Shown one piece after another: positions 1 to 11,831 of a stretch of 64,000 nt of DNA. This DNA is from a virus. A program made the position numbers and the translations under genes. The notes under the pieces were generated by a model, which saw nothing but the letters and a program-made list of their open reading frames with translations, searched no databases and had not been told where the DNA came from. Every line of letters begins with the position of its first letter. The stretch's first letter is position 1. Location: positions 1-64,000 of the IMG/VR virus record IMGVR_UViG_3300047476_000704; one strand, given 5' to 3'.

Positions 1-31
1 GGATTATATTTTCTAAATAATGTACCATAAT

Positions 32-1144
32 TTAATTACTTAAAGGTGCTTTAATTGTTGGGTGAAATTCATAACCATTTAGTTCAAAACAATCTGGTCT
101 ATATGATAATATTTTTTCACTAAATGATTTTGGTCCCATATGTTGTTTTACTTTTTCGTGCTGATACCAATTTCTTTCTGTTATTGTAACAGTTGGTAAA
201 TCGTATGGTGTTCTATTGATTTGCTCTTTGGCTTGCTCAATATGATTTTTGTATAAATGTACATCTCCCAAATTACCAATCAACTCATCAGGTATCATAT
301 TAACTTCTTTTGCAATAATCTCCAATAACAATCCATAAGATGCTATGTTAAATGGTAATCCTAAAAATGTATCTACACTTCGTTGATTCCACATTAGAGA
401 GATTGTTCTTTTTGGGATGTTATTTTCATCCATTCTTTTGAGTTTAAGTTCATCAATTAAATGATGAATAAAGATGTTTTTTTCATTAGAATAAATACCG
501 TCTAACTTACTGATTTGGATTTGGCATCTCTCTTCAAAACTCAACTCTCTCGTATAAACTTGGAATCCATAATGACAAGGTGGTAAAACCATTTGGTCTA
601 ACTCCGCCACATTCCAAGCATTCACCATCAATCTTCTACTATCTGGATTTGTTTTAAGGTCATGTACCAATCGTAGTATTTGGTCATACCACAATGAACC
701 TTTCTCATTACCATTCATATCCATCCAACCTTGCCACTGTCTCCATTGTTTTCCATAGATTGGTCCTAAATCACCCCACTCTTTGGCAAATACTTCATCG
801 GTTTTGATTTTGTTGGTGAATTGTTCTTTCGTTAAATAGTGTTCGTGTCCTATTGGTGCGTTATGTAAATACACTTTATAAGCATCACCATCCCAAATGT
901 GGCAATCATAATCCAATAAGAATTTGATGTTAGTATCACCTCTTAAAAACCATAGGAGTTCAGTCACCATAGTTTTCCATGCCATCTTCTTTGTGGTTAG
1001 TAATGGAAACCCTTGTGACATTCTGTGGCGAATCTGTCTACCAAATACTGAAATAGTACCAGTACCAGTTCTATCACTTTTCTCAACCCCGTTATCTAAA
1101 ATATCTTCTAATAAATCTTGGTACTTTTTATCAATTGTGTTCAT
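32..1144 (-). CDS. thyA: thymidylate synthase
   Basis: Folate-dependent synthase that methylates dUMP to dTMP in the cytoplasm. The catalytic Cys sits in LPPCHYGFQ near residue 190, preceded by the paired-Arg motif DSRRLMVNAWN. The later LGLPFNIASYGLL carries the Asn that selects dUMP over dCMP in this family, so a thymidylate synthase is favoured over a T4 gp42-type dCMP hydroxymethylase. At 370 residues it is about 100 longer than the common bacterial enzyme. Part of the excess lies between the catalytic loop and the LPFN motif (about residues 200-255). The start overlaps the stop of the upstream oxygenase by one base (TAATG), so the two are translationally coupled. The gene fits with the ribonucleotide reductase in this window as phage dNTP supply. 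Confidence 0.95.
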   Translation of the reverse strand: MNTIDKKYQDLLEDILDNGVEKSDRTGTGTISVFGRQIRHRMSQGFPLLTTKKMAWKTMVTELLWFLRGDTNIKFLLDYDCHIWDGDAYKVYLHNAPIGHEHYLTKEQFTNKIKTDEVFAKEWGDLGPIYGKQWRQWQGWMDMNGNEKGSLWYDQILRLVHDLKTNPDSRRLMVNAWNVAELDQMVLPPCHYGFQVYTRELSFEERCQIQISKLDGIYSNEKNIFIHHLIDELKLKRMDENNIPKRTISLMWNQRSVDTFLGLPFNIASYGLLLEIIAKEVNMIPDELIGNLGDVHLYKNHIEQAKEQINRTPYDLPTVTITERNWYQHEKVKQHMGPKSFSEKILSYRPDCFELNGYEFHPTIKAPLSN

Positions 1145-1752
1145 TATCTAATATATACAAAATTGGTTATACAATATCTACCATATCCGCTATACGGCTC
1201 TACCTGTTCAATCATTTTAATAGGTGTTACTTCATGCAATCTCCAAGATGGAAATATAACTAACCTATTGTTTTTATATTCAATTCCAGCATCTAACTCT
1301 GGTAATATTAAATCACCACCCTCAAACTTTTTAGGTTCTTTATGACACCAATATAGATATGTTAAGATTGATGTATCAGTATGTGCTTTGTAATAATCTT
1401 TTTCTTCATAATAACTTATTAAGGTTGCATCATAGTTGGTGTGGTGTATATACTTAAAGCAATTATCCATACCATCAAAGTTTTCCGTAACCGCTGGTGA
1501 AAATAGCTTTCTATTTAAAGTTAGTATGTTTGATAATTCGCGTCTAACATAGATACCATCTAAAAATATAGCAGAGTTTTGTTTTAACGCTTCACCGGTG
1601 TTCAAATCATGTGCAGTACCAGTTTCTTCGGGTGGCATTAATTTTCTATCATAGGTTAGAAAATCTAATTCTTTCCAAATATCTATTTGTTCTTCATTTG
1701 TATAGAAATCATCTATAACCAAAAAATCTTCTGAATAACTTGTTATTTTCAT
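1144..1752 (-). CDS. 2OG-Fe(II) oxygenase (first of tandem pair)
   Basis: Putative 2-oxoglutarate/Fe(II)-dependent dioxygenase of the prolyl-4-hydroxylase-like type. The metal-binding facial triad is visible as HTDTS (His-x-Asp, about residue 120) and the distal His in PSWRLHEVTP (about residue 173). An EGGDL turn lies between them, as is usual in this fold. At 202 residues it is a complete single domain. It is a paralogue of the next gene upstream, with matching motif order and a two-base gap (stop to start across 1753). The substrate cannot be read from sequence. T4-like marine phages carry many such enzymes, with protein, nucleic acid or glycan targets proposed. Family call is firm, function is open. 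Confidence 0.8.
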   Translation of the reverse strand: MKITSYSEDFLVIDDFYTNEEQIDIWKELDFLTYDRKLMPPEETGTAHDLNTGEALKQNSAIFLDGIYVRRELSNILTLNRKLFSPAVTENFDGMDNCFKYIHHTNYDATLISYYEEKDYYKAHTDTSILTYLYWCHKEPKKFEGGDLILPELDAGIEYKNNRLVIFPSWRLHEVTPIKMIEQVEPYSGYGRYCITNFVYIR

Positions 1753-1753
1753 A

Positions 1754-2365
1754 TTACTTTCCTACCGATGGATATACAAATAAAAATTTTGAGATAGAAT
1801 ATCTACCTTTACCTCGTCCAACTTCACTCATTGATATAGGTGATACTGAATGTACATTGTGTGATGGGAATATAACCAATCTATTGTTTTTCATACCAAT
1901 AACCTCACCAATTTGATGTAGAGTTAAATCACCACCCTCAAATACTTTTGGTTCTTTATAGCACCAATATAAACAAGTTAGAATTGCTGCATCAGTATGC
2001 GGTTTATAGTGGTCATTATTCTCATAGTAATTCAATAGAGTCCTATCAAAGTTCACATAAAATGCATACTTAAATTCAGGACTCATTGTTGAAAATCTCT
2101 CATATATTTCTGGACAAATAAACTTATCATACATATTAAGTATTGATGAGTCCTCTCTATTTTCATAGTAATCATCCAAAAATATACCAGAGTTTTTCTT
2201 TATAATTGTACCATCATCACCCTTTGCTCCCGCAGTTTCGGATGGTGGTTGTAGTGCATTTTTACTTTGTATAGTATCCAATTCTCCCCATAACGATAGC
2301 AACTCGCTTTGATTAAAGAAATCATCTACAATTAAATATTGTTTGGAATTACTTGTAATTTGCAT
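1754..2365 (-). CDS. 2OG-Fe(II) oxygenase (second of tandem pair)
   Basis: A 203-residue paralogue of the gene immediately downstream, sharing motif order: VDDFFNQ near the N-terminus, HTDAA for His-x-Asp, EGGDLTL, and RLVIFPSHNVHSVSP carrying the distal His. The pair looks like a local duplication that has diverged considerably, since only the motif blocks are nearly identical. Its 5' end overlaps the 3' end of the 131-residue membrane protein gene by 17 bases. As for its paralogue, the substrate is unknown. The two may act on related targets such as phage-modified nucleotides or virion proteins, which is inference. Confidence 0.78.
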   Translation of the reverse strand: MQITSNSKQYLIVDDFFNQSELLSLWGELDTIQSKNALQPPSETAGAKGDDGTIIKKNSGIFLDDYYENREDSSILNMYDKFICPEIYERFSTMSPEFKYAFYVNFDRTLLNYYENNDHYKPHTDAAILTCLYWCYKEPKVFEGGDLTLHQIGEVIGMKNNRLVIFPSHNVHSVSPISMSEVGRGKGRYSISKFLFVYPSVGK

Positions 2366-2744
2366 ATCCCGCTTTTTGTTTTAGTTTTCGGTTTTCCTCA
2401 AAGTAATCTTCGTTTACCTTTTCACTATAATCTTCACTAAACATAGCGTATCTGATAAATTCTTTACGATTAGCTTTGTCCAACCCACTCAAACCAAACT
2501 CATACTTACCAACCAGTATTTTTAGAGTCTCAACCTCTTCATCTCTGATTCGGTTTTTCATTTCATACTCACCTTGTAATCCATCTATTACACTTTGCAA
2601 TGAATCAATTGTACGAGTTTGAATCTCATAGTTTTCTTTACTCATTGCAACAATTGGCTTGTATTCTTTGTATTTTTCAGATAATGCAAGTATAATAATT
2701 GAAGCCATCAGTATTAGAGGCGAATATCTTAAAAACTTATCCAT
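2349..2744 (-). CDS. membrane-anchored coiled-coil protein, unknown
   Basis: 131 residues, not recognised. An N-terminal hydrophobic segment (about residues 8-22, SPLILMASIIILAL) is followed by a long charged helix with heptad-like spacing (about 35-85) and a basic C-terminus. The topology, one inner-membrane anchor plus a periplasmic coiled coil, resembles inner-membrane spanins. No outer-membrane spanin partner is visible next to it, so that is only a possibility. It lies six bases downstream of groEL and overlaps the next gene, so it is part of the groEL-to-thyA transcript. Confidence 0.6.
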   Translation of the reverse strand: MDKFLRYSPLILMASIIILALSEKYKEYKPIVAMSKENYEIQTRTIDSLQSVIDGLQGEYEMKNRIRDEEVETLKILVGKYEFGLSGLDKANRKEFIRYAMFSEDYSEKVNEDYFEENRKLKQKAGYANYK

Positions 2745-2750
2745 ATTAGT

Positions 2751-4947
<2,197 letters not shown>

Positions 4948-4951
<4 letters not shown>

Positions 4952-5751
4952 ACTAATGCGTTTAATTTAGATTGTGCTTTTTGAATTAGTTTTTTAGAAG
5001 TTTCAATATCTTGCTTTTTCCAACCTATGTTTCTTTTCTTCCAATAATCTATACCACTTTCTTCGTATTCTTTTTTTTGTTGGTTAAAATAATTCTCATC
5101 ATTTTTGTAGTTTTTCTTTCCATCATCCGATAACTCTTTCCAATTTGGGAATTTCCAAGGTTTTCCCATTATATTATCTCCGGATTGTATTTTATCCAAA
5201 ATTTGTTTATCGGTAAGTTTAGAAGCAGCTTCTACTTCTTTTTGTAACATTTCTATTCGGGTCTCATTGAATTTAATATCCTTTTGTAGTTTCTCACCTT
5301 TACTTAACTTACTCAACTCTGCTTTTAACTTTTGAGTTTCAGCTGATTGACCGGTTTGTGGTAAGGTTGTTTTGGTTAGATAACGAAAGTGTAATTTCTG
5401 AATGTTGTATCCACCCGCGTAGATTACTTCGGTGTTGAATGGGTATTTATTACCATCTCTCTCAATTATACATTTGATTTGAAATGCTCCTTTGGAAGAA
5501 TTTCTTACATCAACATTACTCATTTTATCGGTAGGTAGAGTGTATTTTTCTAATGCTCTAACCATATCATATTTTAATACAATTTCGGTATAATAAGCAT
5601 CATATTTGGTAAACTCTCTATCTTCTTTTTTATAACTTTTTTTGGTATCCTCAATAATATTAGCAATCAAAGGTTTTAACTCCACCAACAATCTGTTGAT
5701 TAGTGGGTTTTTAGTTTCTCCTTCGTTTAATAAATTTTTGAGCTTTATCAT
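4948..5751 (-). CDS. unknown protein with MIKLKNLLNE leader
   Basis: 267 residues, no recognised family. The N-terminus carries the short amphipathic leader MIKLKNLLNE, shared with the HAD phosphatase downstream. The rest is lysine- and glutamate-rich with a predicted coiled-coil stretch at about residues 140-185. No signal peptide or membrane segment. A -7 promoter box (5772-5779) lies just upstream, so this gene probably begins a two-gene transcript with the phosphatase. A virion-associated or internal head protein is possible given the leader, but this is inference. Confidence 0.65.
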
Positions 5752-5771
5752 AATATATCTTTTGGTACTTA

Positions 5772-5779
5772 CAAATATA
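5772..5779 (-). promoter_or_regulatory. probable -7 promoter box
   Basis: TATATTTG on the minus strand 21 bases before the start of the 267-residue gene. A clear TTTG at the -33 position is not seen, so this is a weaker call than the groEL promoter. Confidence 0.5.
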
Positions 5780-5810
5780 AGTATATTATTTGATATTTCC
5801 TAATTTCTGC

Positions 5811-6578
5811 TTAATATTTTTCTATTTTTTTATAGTCTAATATCTCAATTGGCTTTATTATTATTTCATTCCAAAGTGCAGTTTTGTTTTCTTTACACTT
5901 TTCCCAATTCCTACATAAATTGTTTTCATTATCTGGATAGGAAAATCTGAATAAATTTGCTGCTCTATCACCATTATCTATCACCAACGATTTAACATCC
6001 GATTGAAATGCTGCTACCAATTTACCTCTAATCTTTAGTAATATATTACTTTCAGGTCTAAAGAATGATTTAGCTTGTGTAGTGAATGTAGATATAGAAA
6101 ATTGTGCTTTATTATCTATACTATCTTGCAAGTTTTTCAATCCGGCTTCATCCGTCCAATGTAGTGATATAACTTCCTCATCCGTAGTACCATATGTATC
6201 TTTTGTAAATCTTTTATCCAAAAGGATATATGGTTCAATAGCTCCTCTACTATAAAAGAATGCAAACTTATCATCATTTATATCTACTATGTACTCTGCA
6301 AATTCATCTGCAAGTGACCAAACTCTATGATTAACAAAATCTTCAATAAAATCTAATACATTTTTTTGAGTCAAATCATTAAATCTTTGAGTCTCTACAT
6401 ACAATTGAAATCCAAACCATTTATGTACCAATGTAATTAGTTCTGGATTATTATCAATCATACCACCTCTAGTATCAAACCCTTTCTTTTGTAAAGATAA
6501 AAACTCGTTAGCAACGGCTTCCCATTCTGCTATTGTAGCAAAACTAGTATATGGGTGAAAATATCCTCTTACTTCCAT
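5811..6578 (-). CDS. unknown protein, possible ADP-ribosyltransferase-like fold
   Basis: 255 residues, no confident family. No signal peptide or membrane helix. The C-terminal half has a pattern loosely like ADP-ribosyltransferases: an Arg strand (YSRGAIEPYILL, about 110), a Ser-x-Ser strand (FSISTFT, about 165), then ILLKIRGK and a late acidic strand (ALWNEIIIKPIEIL, about 235). That pattern is suggestive only; a structure prediction compared with T4 Alt/ModA would settle it. It follows the GAF protein by 23 bases and ends about 60 bases before the next gene. Conserved hypothetical proteins in this genome position are common in T4-like phages. Confidence 0.6.
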   Translation of the reverse strand: MEVRGYFHPYTSFATIAEWEAVANEFLSLQKKGFDTRGGMIDNNPELITLVHKWFGFQLYVETQRFNDLTQKNVLDFIEDFVNHRVWSLADEFAEYIVDINDDKFAFFYSRGAIEPYILLDKRFTKDTYGTTDEEVISLHWTDEAGLKNLQDSIDNKAQFSISTFTTQAKSFFRPESNILLKIRGKLVAAFQSDVKSLVIDNGDRAANLFRFSYPDNENNLCRNWEKCKENKTALWNEIIIKPIEILDYKKIEKY

Positions 6579-6601
6579 TACAAATAATTTATTGTTTAGA
6601 A

Positions 6602-7228
6602 TTACTTTTCATCATGTATAAAATTGGAAATATATCCAGATAATCTATTTGCTTCTGCTGATAAGTAAGTTAATTGGTCTTGTTTTAATACCTTTGGTCT
6701 CGTTACCCATTCTATACCAATTACACCAATGAACTCATTTTTACCCATATTAAATAGTGCAAACATATAGCAAGATTTAGTACCAACTGCCTCTGCCCCA
6801 CCCTTTAATCCAAATGTGGCAATAGTTTCATCCTTGTAATCATTTATAAATATACTACCATTTTTTAGTAATTCATCAAACGCTCTTGAATATAATGAAG
6901 CAGGTATGTTTCTAAATGTATGTGCTATTGGTGATATACCTACTGCGGTTGTTTCGTGAAATATAGAGAACTTTTGTATTGATTTTGTAGAATGTAAAAA
7001 CTTTCCACCATTATGAAATTGAGAAATCCAAACTCTATCCGCATGAATAGTATCTAAAATTATTTCAATCTCTTCATTGATTACACAACTTTTAGCCAAT
7101 TCCTTTTTAACAACATCTTCCGGTGTTTCTTTGGACAATTTGGCTTTAACCCACTCAACAACGGCGGGACCTAATGTAGATACTATAAAAGCAGTTGCAA
7201 TACTAGCTATTATCTCTATATTATTCAT
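6602..7228 (-). CDS. membrane-anchored GAF-domain protein
   Basis: 208 residues. An N-terminal hydrophobic helix (about residues 5-25) is followed by a linker and a GAF-like sensor domain (about 50-200). The GAF core is visible as ADRVWISQFHNGG, a central region with GLKGGAEAVGTKSCYMFAL and the strand NEFIGVIGIEW. The protein has no attached output domain. It sits between the ParB-like protein and the unknown 255-residue protein, one base after the former. Ligand and role are unknown. An inner-membrane location is inferred from the anchor. Confidence 0.7.
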   Translation of the reverse strand: MNNIEIIASIATAFIVSTLGPAVVEWVKAKLSKETPEDVVKKELAKSCVINEEIEIILDTIHADRVWISQFHNGGKFLHSTKSIQKFSIFHETTAVGISPIAHTFRNIPASLYSRAFDELLKNGSIFINDYKDETIATFGLKGGAEAVGTKSCYMFALFNMGKNEFIGVIGIEWVTRPKVLKQDQLTYLSAEANRLSGYISNFIHDEK

Positions 7229-7229
7229 A

Positions 7230-8963
7230 TTAGTCTTGGTCAGGATTTCCTTTATAGTATCTGTTTATAGAGTGAAGATAATCACTTGCTAACGCAGATT
7301 TTGCTTGAACCCAAGCTGGTACATCAAAGTTTTCACCTTTTGATTGAATTGTTTGTTGAAGACCTTGTGCTGATTCTATTGCAGATGTTATACTACTGAT
7401 AAACATTCCACTTTCATCTGCGGTTGTATCCATATCTTCTTTAATGATACCCTCAATTCTCAATCTATCTGTAACATCCGTTACTTCATCATAGTCAGAA
7501 TTTCTCAATTCATCCTCAACATCTCTTCTAGTTGCTTTTGGGTCTTTACAAATAATACTTGCTAATTTCTTACGAGTAAATGAACCACCCTTATCCCAAA
7601 GAGACATGATTGCTTTATAATGCCAATCGTTTGTAGTTACTTCCGTTACTTCTTTCTTTTGTGAAAATGGTTTCCACAATCCTCTACTATCAATTTCCTT
7701 TGATGTTGATGGTGCAACTTTAGCATCCTTTTGGTGTGGATACTTCATTGGGTTGTATGGTTCTAATTCATCAGTATTTACATTACCATCTGCATCGGTT
7801 TTTGTTTCACCTCGTTCATCACCCAATCTTACAATACCAACTGTCTTTGTTCTTTTGTTATATACAACCGAATCTACACCCATATCGTTCTTTGGTGCTT
7901 CCGCATTAGCATCTGCTTTCTTTTGTTGAATACCTATTTGGTCTGCAAACTCATTTGATATTTTAACCAAATCTTTGATTGGCATATCAATTACTCTTAC
8001 ATTCATCATAGCAGGTTTACCACTTGCTACTGCTGCCGATGTAACTGCTGCCCATCTGTGATGACCATCTAATACATATCCATCGTTTGATACATAGATA
8101 GGTGCGGTAATCTTTGGATGATTTGGTTCTGTTTCCAATGCTTTAGTCATACCTGCTACCTTTGCTCCAACTAATTCAGTTTGAGTTGCTTTCAATTGGT
8201 CTGCCGGTACTTCTTGTGGTTCTGATACTGCTACACCATTCTTCTTTAATAGAACTTTGAATTGTGCTTCCGTATCTACTTCACCACCATTATCTTTTGG
8301 TAATTTATCTGCAATTGAACCTGGTTTTGCGTATCCTTTGAATTGTGGCATATCCTCACGAGGAATACCTTTGTTTCCTTTACAATATAAGTTAGTGCCA
8401 GGAATAGTAATATCACATAGATTAAAGTTTGGTGCTTTCTCACCCTTTGCTTTAGCTTCTGCTGCTGCTTTTGCTAATTGGTCTATTTTCATAGATACCA
8501 TACTACGGAACTTTTGTGGAATATCTTTGATGTGTGATTGTTTATCTACATCTAATTTAGGTCCTTTAGTTGGTTCTGCTTTTACTTGTCCACCATTATC
8601 AGCTTTAGCTTTTGCTATATCCTTTGATGTTGGTTTTGTATGGATTGCTGGGTTTGCCTTCTTTACCGAATATACATTACCCGTCTTTTTATTCTTTACT
8701 ATCGTATCTTCACCCAAATCAATTGGCTCACCTGCTAATGCTTTTTCAAACGCAGCTTCTGCTCTATCTACCAAATCTTGGTGATGTTGCATTTCTTTGT
8801 GCAAAGCAATAAGGTATGGTTTTATTTTAGCTTTAGTATGCGCATCACCAACTTTAAATTGGTCAATTAAAGAACGCTGTTCTTTTTCTTTTGCTTGATA
8901 TTGCTGAACCGCTCTTTGGTATAGCTCTGATGCTTTCTTAAATTGTGAAGATATATTTGCCAT
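7230..8963 (-). CDS. large protein with ParB/sulfiredoxin-like domain
   Basis: 577 residues. The N-terminal 80 residues form a Gln/Lys/Glu-rich coiled coil. A low-complexity middle is rich in Lys, Ala and Pro. A ParB/Srx-like domain lies at about residues 230-350, with PIYVSNDGYVLDGHHRWAA carrying the conserved Asp-Gly-His-His-Arg signature. The C-terminal portion (about 440-577) is helical and unassigned. ParB-like domains in phages can bind nucleotides or act as nucleases, and some have kinase-like activity. The long helical flanks suggest a structural or virion-associated protein. The ATG follows the next upstream gene by three bases. Confidence 0.7.
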   Translation of the reverse strand: MANISSQFKKASELYQRAVQQYQAKEKEQRSLIDQFKVGDAHTKAKIKPYLIALHKEMQHHQDLVDRAEAAFEKALAGEPIDLGEDTIVKNKKTGNVYSVKKANPAIHTKPTSKDIAKAKADNGGQVKAEPTKGPKLDVDKQSHIKDIPQKFRSMVSMKIDQLAKAAAEAKAKGEKAPNFNLCDITIPGTNLYCKGNKGIPREDMPQFKGYAKPGSIADKLPKDNGGEVDTEAQFKVLLKKNGVAVSEPQEVPADQLKATQTELVGAKVAGMTKALETEPNHPKITAPIYVSNDGYVLDGHHRWAAVTSAAVASGKPAMMNVRVIDMPIKDLVKISNEFADQIGIQQKKADANAEAPKNDMGVDSVVYNKRTKTVGIVRLGDERGETKTDADGNVNTDELEPYNPMKYPHQKDAKVAPSTSKEIDSRGLWKPFSQKKEVTEVTTNDWHYKAIMSLWDKGGSFTRKKLASIICKDPKATRRDVEDELRNSDYDEVTDVTDRLRIEGIIKEDMDTTADESGMFISSITSAIESAQGLQQTIQSKGENFDVPAWVQAKSALASDYLHSINRYYKGNPDQD

Positions 8964-8966
8964 TCT

Positions 8967-9344
8967 CTATTTTAATGTTAGTAAGTATTTTGTTTTATTA
9001 CATTTAGCTATCAACTCATCTCGTAAGTTTAATAGGTCCGTATCTTTTCTAGCATCAGTAGCATCTGTAAGATTGGTTGATTTTTCAATCATATCATCAA
9101 TTGCAGTAATTACATTTGCATCACTAATGTTTACAAAATCATACGATAAACCGGATACATCAACTCTACCATATTTGCCCATTGCAGTTTCAGTAAAATC
9201 ATCAACTAATTCAGTTACACCATCAAACAATTCACCCAATGCAATATGTTTTGCATAGATTTTAGTTTGCCAATGAAAGAACTTCAATGCATTTGCAAAG
9301 TGTTGAATATCAAATATGTATTGTTGTAAGTCTTTATTTTCCAT
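8967..9344 (-). CDS. DUF5856-like, ferritin/Dps-like fold
   Basis: 125 residues, helical throughout. The segment ALKFFHWQTKIYAKHIALGE followed by LFDGVTELVDDFTETAMGKYGR resembles the first two helices of Dps/ferritin-like proteins, where His and acidic residues bind metal. It resembles the DUF5856 family of T4-like phages. Whether it binds iron cannot be judged. It overlaps the DUF3008-type gene upstream by one base and precedes the ParB-like gene, so it belongs to one operon running from 10594 to about 5811. Confidence 0.65.
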   Translation of the reverse strand: MENKDLQQYIFDIQHFANALKFFHWQTKIYAKHIALGELFDGVTELVDDFTETAMGKYGRVDVSGLSYDFVNISDANVITAIDDMIEKSTNLTDATDARKDTDLLNLRDELIAKCNKTKYLLTLK

Positions 9345-10594
9345 TATCTAAAATTGTTTCTTGTTATCTTGCTAATTAAATCGTAATCTTTTGGGTCTAA
9401 TTTTTTCTTCAAAACCTTTGCAAAATCTACTGTTCTTGGATGTGATACCGCGTGCTTAATATCTTCATCTTTTTCTAATTCTTTTTCTAATTGGTGTATT
9501 CTACTCATATTCTTTAATGAACTCCAAGCATTTTTAACACCCTGAATAATACTCTTTATACCATTCATCGTTGTATCTTTTGATGATTTTAAGAACTCAC
9601 CAATCATATATCTAATTAAAAATCTTAAAAAGAAACCACCTGCTGCTATACCAATCATTTGCAATCCATTCATTACAACATCCGATATATCTTCGTTTAG
9701 TTTAGATTCGGTTTGAACTTTTTTTTTTAAAATAGCTCTAACACTTTCTTTGATTTCTTTTACTTTTTTTCTTTCGTAGTATAATTCTTTTAGTGAGTTG
9801 AATACTTGCTCATCACCTTTTACTCCTTCTCTCCAAGCACCACCTTTCTTCTCATACATTTTGATGCGTTCAACAACAGGTCTTCCTTCACATACCTTAC
9901 CAGTTGCGTTCCATAAAACTCTATTTGTTGGTAGTGGGAAATTCTTTTGAGTTCTGTTGTTTGGTAAATCTTCAATTGATGCCATAGTAGCATTTTGATT
10001 TACATCAGCTGATTCGTTTTGTAATTTATCCCAAAACTTATCTACATATGGTTTTAATTCCGCATAATGATTTGGGTATTTATCGTATTCTTTTTTAGAA
10101 ATAACTTTAAAATCAGGATTAAAATTAAATTGAGAACCTTTTGGTTTTCTCACTTTAAATTTATCTTTGTAATATAGCTGTACTGGGTGAGGACCCATTG
10201 CACTATAATCTGCGGCAAATTGTCCTTTATAAAAAGCATAATATATGTTTTCTGGCTTTCCGGTTTTAATTTGCTTTTCGTTATAAGTTAGTTCGTTTAC
10301 CGATTCACTTCTAAAACACCCACAACTTGCATCATATCCTTTCATAGTGTTTTCTACACTAACGCCTGATATTGCTGCTGATGGTAAATCCTCGTCTTCC
10401 AAATCTACTTTGTTTTCTTTCTTAACGTGGTTTGGTAAACCTTTGTGTTTTGTAGATGCGAAATCCCTTGCTGCTTTATCAGTCATTGAATCTGCTGCTT
10501 TCTCAACTTCGGGTGATGGGTTCTCTAAATCACCCTTTTGAGCGGCGTGAACCATTCCCATAAATCGTTGTTGTGCTTTTGATTGTGCTGGCAT
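9344..10594 (-). CDS. DUF3008-type protein with membrane segment
   Basis: 416 residues. The first 60 residues match the DUF3008 pattern, MPAQSKAQQRFMGMVHAA, ending in DFASTKHKGLPNHVKKE, which in many phages is a stand-alone protein. Here it is extended by about 350 residues. A hydrophobic region near 310-335 (MIGIAAGGFFLRFLIRYMIG) suggests one membrane segment, and a basic helical C-terminus follows. The function of DUF3008 is unknown. Its frequent place near head and prohead genes in T4-like phages suggests virion association. First gene of its transcript. Confidence 0.7.
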   Translation of the reverse strand: MPAQSKAQQRFMGMVHAAQKGDLENPSPEVEKAADSMTDKAARDFASTKHKGLPNHVKKENKVDLEDEDLPSAAISGVSVENTMKGYDASCGCFRSESVNELTYNEKQIKTGKPENIYYAFYKGQFAADYSAMGPHPVQLYYKDKFKVRKPKGSQFNFNPDFKVISKKEYDKYPNHYAELKPYVDKFWDKLQNESADVNQNATMASIEDLPNNRTQKNFPLPTNRVLWNATGKVCEGRPVVERIKMYEKKGGAWREGVKGDEQVFNSLKELYYERKKVKEIKESVRAILKKKVQTESKLNEDISDVVMNGLQMIGIAAGGFFLRFLIRYMIGEFLKSSKDTTMNGIKSIIQGVKNAWSSLKNMSRIHQLEKELEKDEDIKHAVSHPRTVDFAKVLKKKLDPKDYDLISKITRNNFR

Positions 10595-10634
10595 ATCTTT
10601 TTATATATAGTTTTACCAATATAAATATATAAAT

Positions 10635-11831
10635 TTAAACTTTAACTAATGAATTTTGATACTCCGTTAGTTTATTTACCGATATATCAAATACATCATA
10701 CCTAAATTTTCCCAATGAATTGTTATCAGTAATAACCATAGGTAACATAGTTAGGAATTGAAAACGATTGTGGTCCGCAAGTAAATCATCACAATTGCAC
10801 TTAACTACTACATCATTATAGGTTGCTGCATCTAATGGTTTAAACTTTTTATTTATATCAATGTTAGTAAATCGTAATTCGCTGGATAAATAATCAACTG
10901 CTATTTCAGTATCACAATGAATTGTTGAAAAGTATGGTTCTAAATATCCAATAACATCTTCTCTTGCATTTTCCAAAACCAAACCAATATCATATTTTGG
11001 AATGATTGTTGGGTATTGGTATTCATTATACAATGGAGTTGTTCCCCATTTGCGAATAAACTCTCTAGTCTGCCTCATAGCAAGATGATTCCAATCATCA
11101 CTTTTCTTTTGTAAATCATCCGTTTGATTCGCGTGTTCAAATTGTCCACCTCTACAAGTTAAATGATAAACTAATGCATTCCAAGGTTGGATGAAATCAT
11201 AACCATTCAATAAGAAACGATTAAACAAATCCCTATCCTCACTATGCGATTTCATAATTGGGTCATGCCCACCCACCGATAAGAAATCATCTCTATGGAT
11301 TAACCAAGGTGCAAATACACCTTTGGTTGTTCTATCGTTATCTAAATTATGTTCTACAAAATCATTAAACCTTTGTTTCATAAACCCATCCTTCACATCT
11401 TCCTCTGGCCATAACCCAAAGTTCTCAACTATCTTTGCTGGGTCTGATGGGTGTAGTGGTGGTTCAATTCTTGTAGCAGATACTACCATACCTTTATGCC
11501 AATTTTTATATAGATTTAAATCCATATCTTTACCAGCTAACATATCTGCATGATATATTACTACAAACTCCGTAGTTGCTTTCTCTACCAATAAGTTATA
11601 TGCACTACCAATACCATACAATTCAGTATGTGGGTTCTTATGATAATCTACACCATTCTCCTTACACCAATCTTCTGTACCATCGTTATCAGCATCTATG
11701 AATACTAATATCTTATGCTCTTTGTTATAGCAGTTCTCTCTAATGTATTGAACCGCATGTTTTAAGTATCGTAAGTTATTCTTACTGGTGATACAAAATG
11801 TAAAATCTGGTATTATTTCTATTGTTTCCAT
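10635..11831 (-). CDS. family 2-like glycosyltransferase
   Basis: 398 residues with a GT-A type N-terminal domain: DFTFCITSKNNLRYLKHAV near residue 10, ILVFIDADNDGTEDW (nucleotide-sugar loop) near 45, and FVVIYHADM near 95 in place of the canonical DxD. The C-terminal third (from about 260) is an unassigned extra domain. It is the last of five glycosyltransferase genes transcribed together. Targets could be host surface glycans, virion proteins or modified DNA bases; the sequence does not distinguish these. It overlaps the next gene upstream by one base. Confidence 0.82.
   Translation of the reverse strand: METIEIIPDFTFCITSKNNLRYLKHAVQYIRENCYNKEHKILVFIDADNDGTEDWCKENGVDYHKNPHTELYGIGSAYNLLVEKATTEFVVIYHADMLAGKDMDLNLYKNWHKGMVVSATRIEPPLHPSDPAKIVENFGLWPEEDVKDGFMKQRFNDFVEHNLDNDRTTKGVFAPWLIHRDDFLSVGGHDPIMKSHSEDRDLFNRFLLNGYDFIQPWNALVYHLTCRGGQFEHANQTDDLQKKSDDWNHLAMRQTREFIRKWGTTPLYNEYQYPTIIPKYDIGLVLENAREDVIGYLEPYFSTIHCDTEIAVDYLSSELRFTNIDINKKFKPLDAATYNDVVVKCNCDDLLADHNRFQFLTMLPMVITDNNSLGKFRYDVFDISVNKLTEYQNSLVKV

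Noticed and set aside
32-1144. dCMP hydroxymethylase instead of thymidylate synthase
   Set aside because: The Asn in LPFNIASY is kept, which favours dUMP; hydroxymethylases of the T4 type have Asp there.
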